A DNA stretch of 26,173 nucleotides from an uncultured Eggerthellaceae bacterium. Its GTDB lineage: Bacteria > Actinomycetota > Coriobacteriia > Coriobacteriales > Eggerthellaceae. Of this stretch, positions 23,429-26,173 are shown piece by piece (within the stretch, counting starts at the first letter, position 1; every line of letters starts with the position of its first letter). The stretch lies in NCBI GenBank assembly GCA_910584145.1, contig CAJTXX010000027.1:1-26173 (forward strand). Reading direction: 5' to 3'. Position numbers and translations under genes: made by a program. The notes under the pieces were generated by a model. The model was given only the letters and a program-made list of their open reading frames with translations. It did no database searches and was not told where the DNA came from.

Positions 23429-25621
23429 TTACGCCTCTCTCTCGCGCCTTTCGATCAACATCCTAAGTTCGTCCATTCTGTAGCTCTCGCTTATCTCGTC
23501 GAGGGTAGTTTGAGCCTCGGCAAAGTTTTGAGCGTATCTAGCAAATTCAAATCCTCTTTCAACCTCGTTGTTAATTAGAGTGTACATACCCCTGATATCA
23601 TCTAGGGGCAGACTGGACGCATCCTCAACAGAAAAGGGCAAAGTGATGAGGTCATAAATCTCAGCGTACTCTTTGCCTGGGCTCAAACGGAGCAATCGAC
23701 CCCTTCTCTGAATGTACTCTTTAGGGTTTGTGGTGCTGGAGAGCATAAACGCTGTTCTGATGTTTGGAATATTCACGCCTTCGTCGAGACACTTGATAGC
23801 CACTAGAGCTTGGATATTCCCGTTGCTGAATTCCTTTTTCAATACTTCCCGTTCCGACATATCCTCTTCTGACGTGAATTTGGAAACTGCCATTCCTAGG
23901 TCGTTCCCGAGCATATCTACCACCACGCTGATTTGTCTGATGTCTTTGTCCATATCATCCTGGCCGTTTTCGTCGTCCATTAGACTCGCTGCTCCGCAAT
24001 AAACAAGCAGATGCCTATCCTGTGAGTAGCCGGTAATTAGATCCTTGAGGACCTCCAGCTTATTCCTAGCAGCAGCGACCACGCGTGCTCTTTGTTGGGC
24101 TATGATCTCGCCTCTTTGGGTTATAGCCCTTTGACCGCCGGTGCTCTTGAAACATCTCCCCAGTTCTTTTGTAAGGCGCTGGTATTCATCTAGCTCATCA
24201 TCGTCAAGGGTGACCGGTGCCGGATAGTATTTATACTTCGTCAACATTCCGTCCCGAATAGCCTGTTCAAGGGAATACTCGATGCAGGTCTCGCCGAAAT
24301 AGCTCCTAAGTACCTCTGTACCCTCATCGTCATGATGACGATTGAATGTAGCCGACAATGCGAGCCTGTAAGAGTATTTGGGATCTAGAATCTTTCTGTA
24401 CTTCGGCGCGCCCAGGTTATGAGCCTCGTCAGCGATAAGAAGAACGTCTGATTTAAGCCTATAAAGGGTATCCTGCATCCAATCCGAGGAGAGCGATTGG
24501 TTCGTGCTAATAAGGCAGACGAACTTGGCGTTGTCTAAGCCAAGCTTATGATCGACAATTGCATCTTTCAGCGTCTTCCTCCAGTTGCGCTGCCCTGATT
24601 CACTGTGGGCAACGATCGGATCGATGCCGAACAGTTCCAAATCTCCTACCCACTGCTCAACGAGATGCTTGTATGGGCAGGCAATGATCGCAAAGAGAGC
24701 GCCCCCGACTTTTTCGTATAGCCTGGTCAATGCGATAAGGGCTGTTATCGTCTTGCCAGTCCCTGTCGCCATATCGAATAGGCCCCTCCCGTTGTTTTTC
24801 AGCCATCTCTCGACTGCCAGATTCTGATAGTCTCTCACTTGAAAGCCGTCAACGTCTGGCATTCTTGGATAACCGAATTGGGCGACCATCCTAGATGGCG
24901 AACTATCCTGACCGTTATCAATCCGATCGAGATTGACCTTTGGCGCTCCTTGCATATACTTCGCCTTTATAGCTTCAGCCACCTCGGGGAATTCATATGT
25001 TGAAATACCTATTTCCGAACCGTTCCAGATAGAGGCGAAGGCGGCGCTTTTCATAGCAACCCGACCCTCGGGATCGCTCCAGGATTTGAAGACATCTATT
25101 GCACCGTAATTGTCGAGCATGCCTGTTTTGCTCTCGTTCATAGATCCTGTGAAAGCTACTATATCTCCGCTTGTGTCCTCAACAAGACCAAGTTTTTCAT
25201 GGTAGATGCCCAAGCCGTTGTTGTCGTCAACGACCGCAATCTTTATGTCCATAAAACCGTTGGCCACCAGATAGGCTAGTAGGTTGAATCTGTCTCTTTC
25301 TTCTAGGCTGAGGCTTTCGAGATCAGGCAGCTCTCGTAGAAGCGACTCGCTTATCGCATCCCGCCGAGTTTTATAGCCACGGTCTATCGCATCTATGTCC
25401 CCTTCGGACAAGTTGGGCGACGCGACTAGCTGTATCTGCCCACCGTTGGCGATAAGCGATCCTAATCCCTTAGATATCTCAAGAAGTGCGCTAGAGGAGA
25501 AGAATCCGACCGCGCGCCTGTAAAGCACTCCTTCATTTAGAAGGGGCACGATGAATTCCTTAGGAATATTTGAAATCTTCGTTCTATACTCTGCCTTTAT
25601 CTCAAGATCGCGTAATGTCAT
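23429..25621 (-). CDS. HKD-nuclease/DEAH-box helicase, restriction-type (Dnd-linked)
   Basis: The product is 730 aa from MTLRDLEIKAEYRT at 25621, preceded by AGGAGAACC; the longer frame would overlap the desulfurase end. Residues ~20-210 are a PLD-like domain with one HKD motif (His141, Lys143, Asp149 in YHEKLGLVED, then GSMNES at 159-164). A superfamily 2 helicase follows: Walker A ATGTGKT (285-291), DEAH (398-401), SAT (423-425), and a C-terminal RecA domain with LVYCGAA and the arginine-finger motif QRRGRLLR. The combination of HKD nuclease and SF2 helicase is that of type III-like restriction enzymes and of the restriction component linked to DNA phosphorothioation systems. It would cut unmodified invading DNA. 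It lies 7 nt after the desulfurase gene and 1 nt before the 57-aa gene. Confidence 0.88.
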   Translation of the reverse strand: MTLRDLEIKAEYRTKISNIPKEFIVPLLNEGVLYRRAVGFFSSSALLEISKGLGSLIANGGQIQLVASPNLSEGDIDAIDRGYKTRRDAISESLLRELPDLESLSLEERDRFNLLAYLVANGFMDIKIAVVDDNNGLGIYHEKLGLVEDTSGDIVAFTGSMNESKTGMLDNYGAIDVFKSWSDPEGRVAMKSAAFASIWNGSEIGISTYEFPEVAEAIKAKYMQGAPKVNLDRIDNGQDSSPSRMVAQFGYPRMPDVDGFQVRDYQNLAVERWLKNNGRGLFDMATGTGKTITALIALTRLYEKVGGALFAIIACPYKHLVEQWVGDLELFGIDPIVAHSESGQRNWRKTLKDAIVDHKLGLDNAKFVCLISTNQSLSSDWMQDTLYRLKSDVLLIADEAHNLGAPKYRKILDPKYSYRLALSATFNRHHDDEGTEVLRSYFGETCIEYSLEQAIRDGMLTKYKYYPAPVTLDDDELDEYQRLTKELGRCFKSTGGQRAITQRGEIIAQQRARVVAAARNKLEVLKDLITGYSQDRHLLVYCGAASLMDDENGQDDMDKDIRQISVVVDMLGNDLGMAVSKFTSEEDMSEREVLKKEFSNGNIQALVAIKCLDEGVNIPNIRTAFMLSSTTNPKEYIQRRGRLLRLSPGKEYAEIYDLITLPFSVEDASSLPLDDIRGMYTLINNEVERGFEFARYAQNFAEAQTTLDEISESYRMDELRMLIERREREA

Positions 25622-25628
25622 GGTTCTC

Positions 25629-26173
25629 CTAGCTGTTTCTATCAATGTAGTCGAGCGCTTCGCGAAGATGTTCAAGAGCGCCGTCCGTTGTGAGGGCGCT
25701 GACGCTGAACCTAACGGTGCCTAGAGGCAGCGTCCCGAGGAACTCGTGAGCGTACGGAGCGCAATGCAACCCGGTACGCACGGAGACGCCAAGATCGCTC
25801 AAAACGCTCCCTATTTCATCTGGCGCATACCCTTCGAAAAGACACGAAACAACGCCTATTCGCTCGCATGCCATTTCGTCCGCAACGATGCTGATCTTCG
25901 GATAAGAGCGCAGGATCTCTAAAAGTCTATGCGAACGATCTTCCTCAATTGCCTTCGAATCAACATGATCCAGGAGCCACTGAGCGGAGGCCTTCAGCCC
26001 GGCAATCGCGTATACATTTTGGCTGCCGATTTCTTCCATTTGGACTATGTTGCTGGGCATGTCTTGGTTCACGGAGTCGATGCCGTTGCCACCATACAGA
26101 ACTGGCTTGATACGCCTCTCTCCCGGCAAGCATACGAACCCACCTATTCCAAAGGGCGCGAGCAATGTCTTAT
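25629..26173 (-). CDS. Cysteine desulfurase (SufS/DndA-like), C-terminal part
   Basis: The frame is open through the right edge, so the gene is incomplete at its 5' end. About 180 residues are visible. The edge codons read KTLLAPFGIGGFV, the segment that follows the PLP-binding Lys in class V aminotransferases (HK-x-L-x-GP); the Lys codon is 26169-26171. The catalytic Cys is in SVRTGLHCAPYAHEFLGTL and the C-terminus has GTVRFSVSALTT. The RTGLHCAP form is that of the desulfurase-family group rather than of housekeeping IscS. It takes sulfur from cysteine as a persulfide. In dnd loci (DndA) this feeds DndC, which is not in this window. Being first visible in the operon, it implies more genes to the right. 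Confidence 0.88.
   Translation of the reverse strand, partial: KTLLAPFGIGGFVCLPGERRIKPVLYGGNGIDSVNQDMPSNIVQMEEIGSQNVYAIAGLKASAQWLLDHVDSKAIEEDRSHRLLEILRSYPKISIVADEMACERIGVVSCLFEGYAPDEIGSVLSDLGVSVRTGLHCAPYAHEFLGTLPLGTVRFSVSALTTDGALEHLREALDYIDRNS

Overview
The window looks like part of an integrative/conjugative or mobilizable element from a high-GC Gram-positive gut bacterium, most likely a Coriobacteriia-type actinobacterium (Eggerthella/Collinsella relatives). That assignment is an inference from the GC-rich codon use, the large SpaA/VaFE-type LPxTG-like adhesin with a class B sortase, and the conjugation/mobilization gene set. No rRNA, tRNA or CRISPR array was seen.

Region 1 (1-7428, + strand, GC-rich): a conjugation and surface module. 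It holds the 3' end of a glucosaminidase-NlpC/P60 wall hydrolase, a membrane-anchored accessory protein, a TrbL/VirB6-like polytopic membrane protein, an unrecognised 156-aa protein, a 1248-aa multi-domain cell-wall adhesin, an intrinsic terminator and a class B sortase.

Region 2 (7429-8835, + strand, clearly AT-richer): a small cassette with a MerR-type regulator under a MerR-like promoter, followed after 1 nt by a 96-aa membrane protein. Region 3 (8836-11033, mostly - strand) carries a 63-aa helical protein, an ORF6N/PLD-like DNA-binding protein with two matching palindromes, and a membrane-anchored zinc-ribbon-like protein.

Region 4 (11034-16246, - strand): mobilization and maintenance. 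In transcription order it has a YraN-like protein with a degenerate active site, an MGLDMYL-type phage-like protein, ParA, ParB, a structured non-coding interval that is the best oriT candidate, MobC, a MobA-type relaxase and a translationally coupled 188-aa protein.

Region 5 (about 16.65 kb to the end, AT-richer than region 4): a defence-like island made of two convergent units. The + unit encodes a WYL-domain regulator and a 1023-aa protein that combines an RNA polymerase alpha-CTD-like domain with a sigma-70 region-4-like helix-turn-helix. The - unit is a tightly packed operon: a cysteine desulfurase (cut by the window end), an HKD-nuclease/DEAH helicase, an easily missed 57-aa protein, a DndD-like SMC-type ATPase, and a 154-aa protein with weak DndE-like features. 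I read this as a variant of the Dnd DNA-phosphorothioation type of defence system with a transcription-machinery-like partner. The sulfurtransferase DndC is not visible and would have to lie beyond the right edge. This island is the best candidate for an undescribed system.
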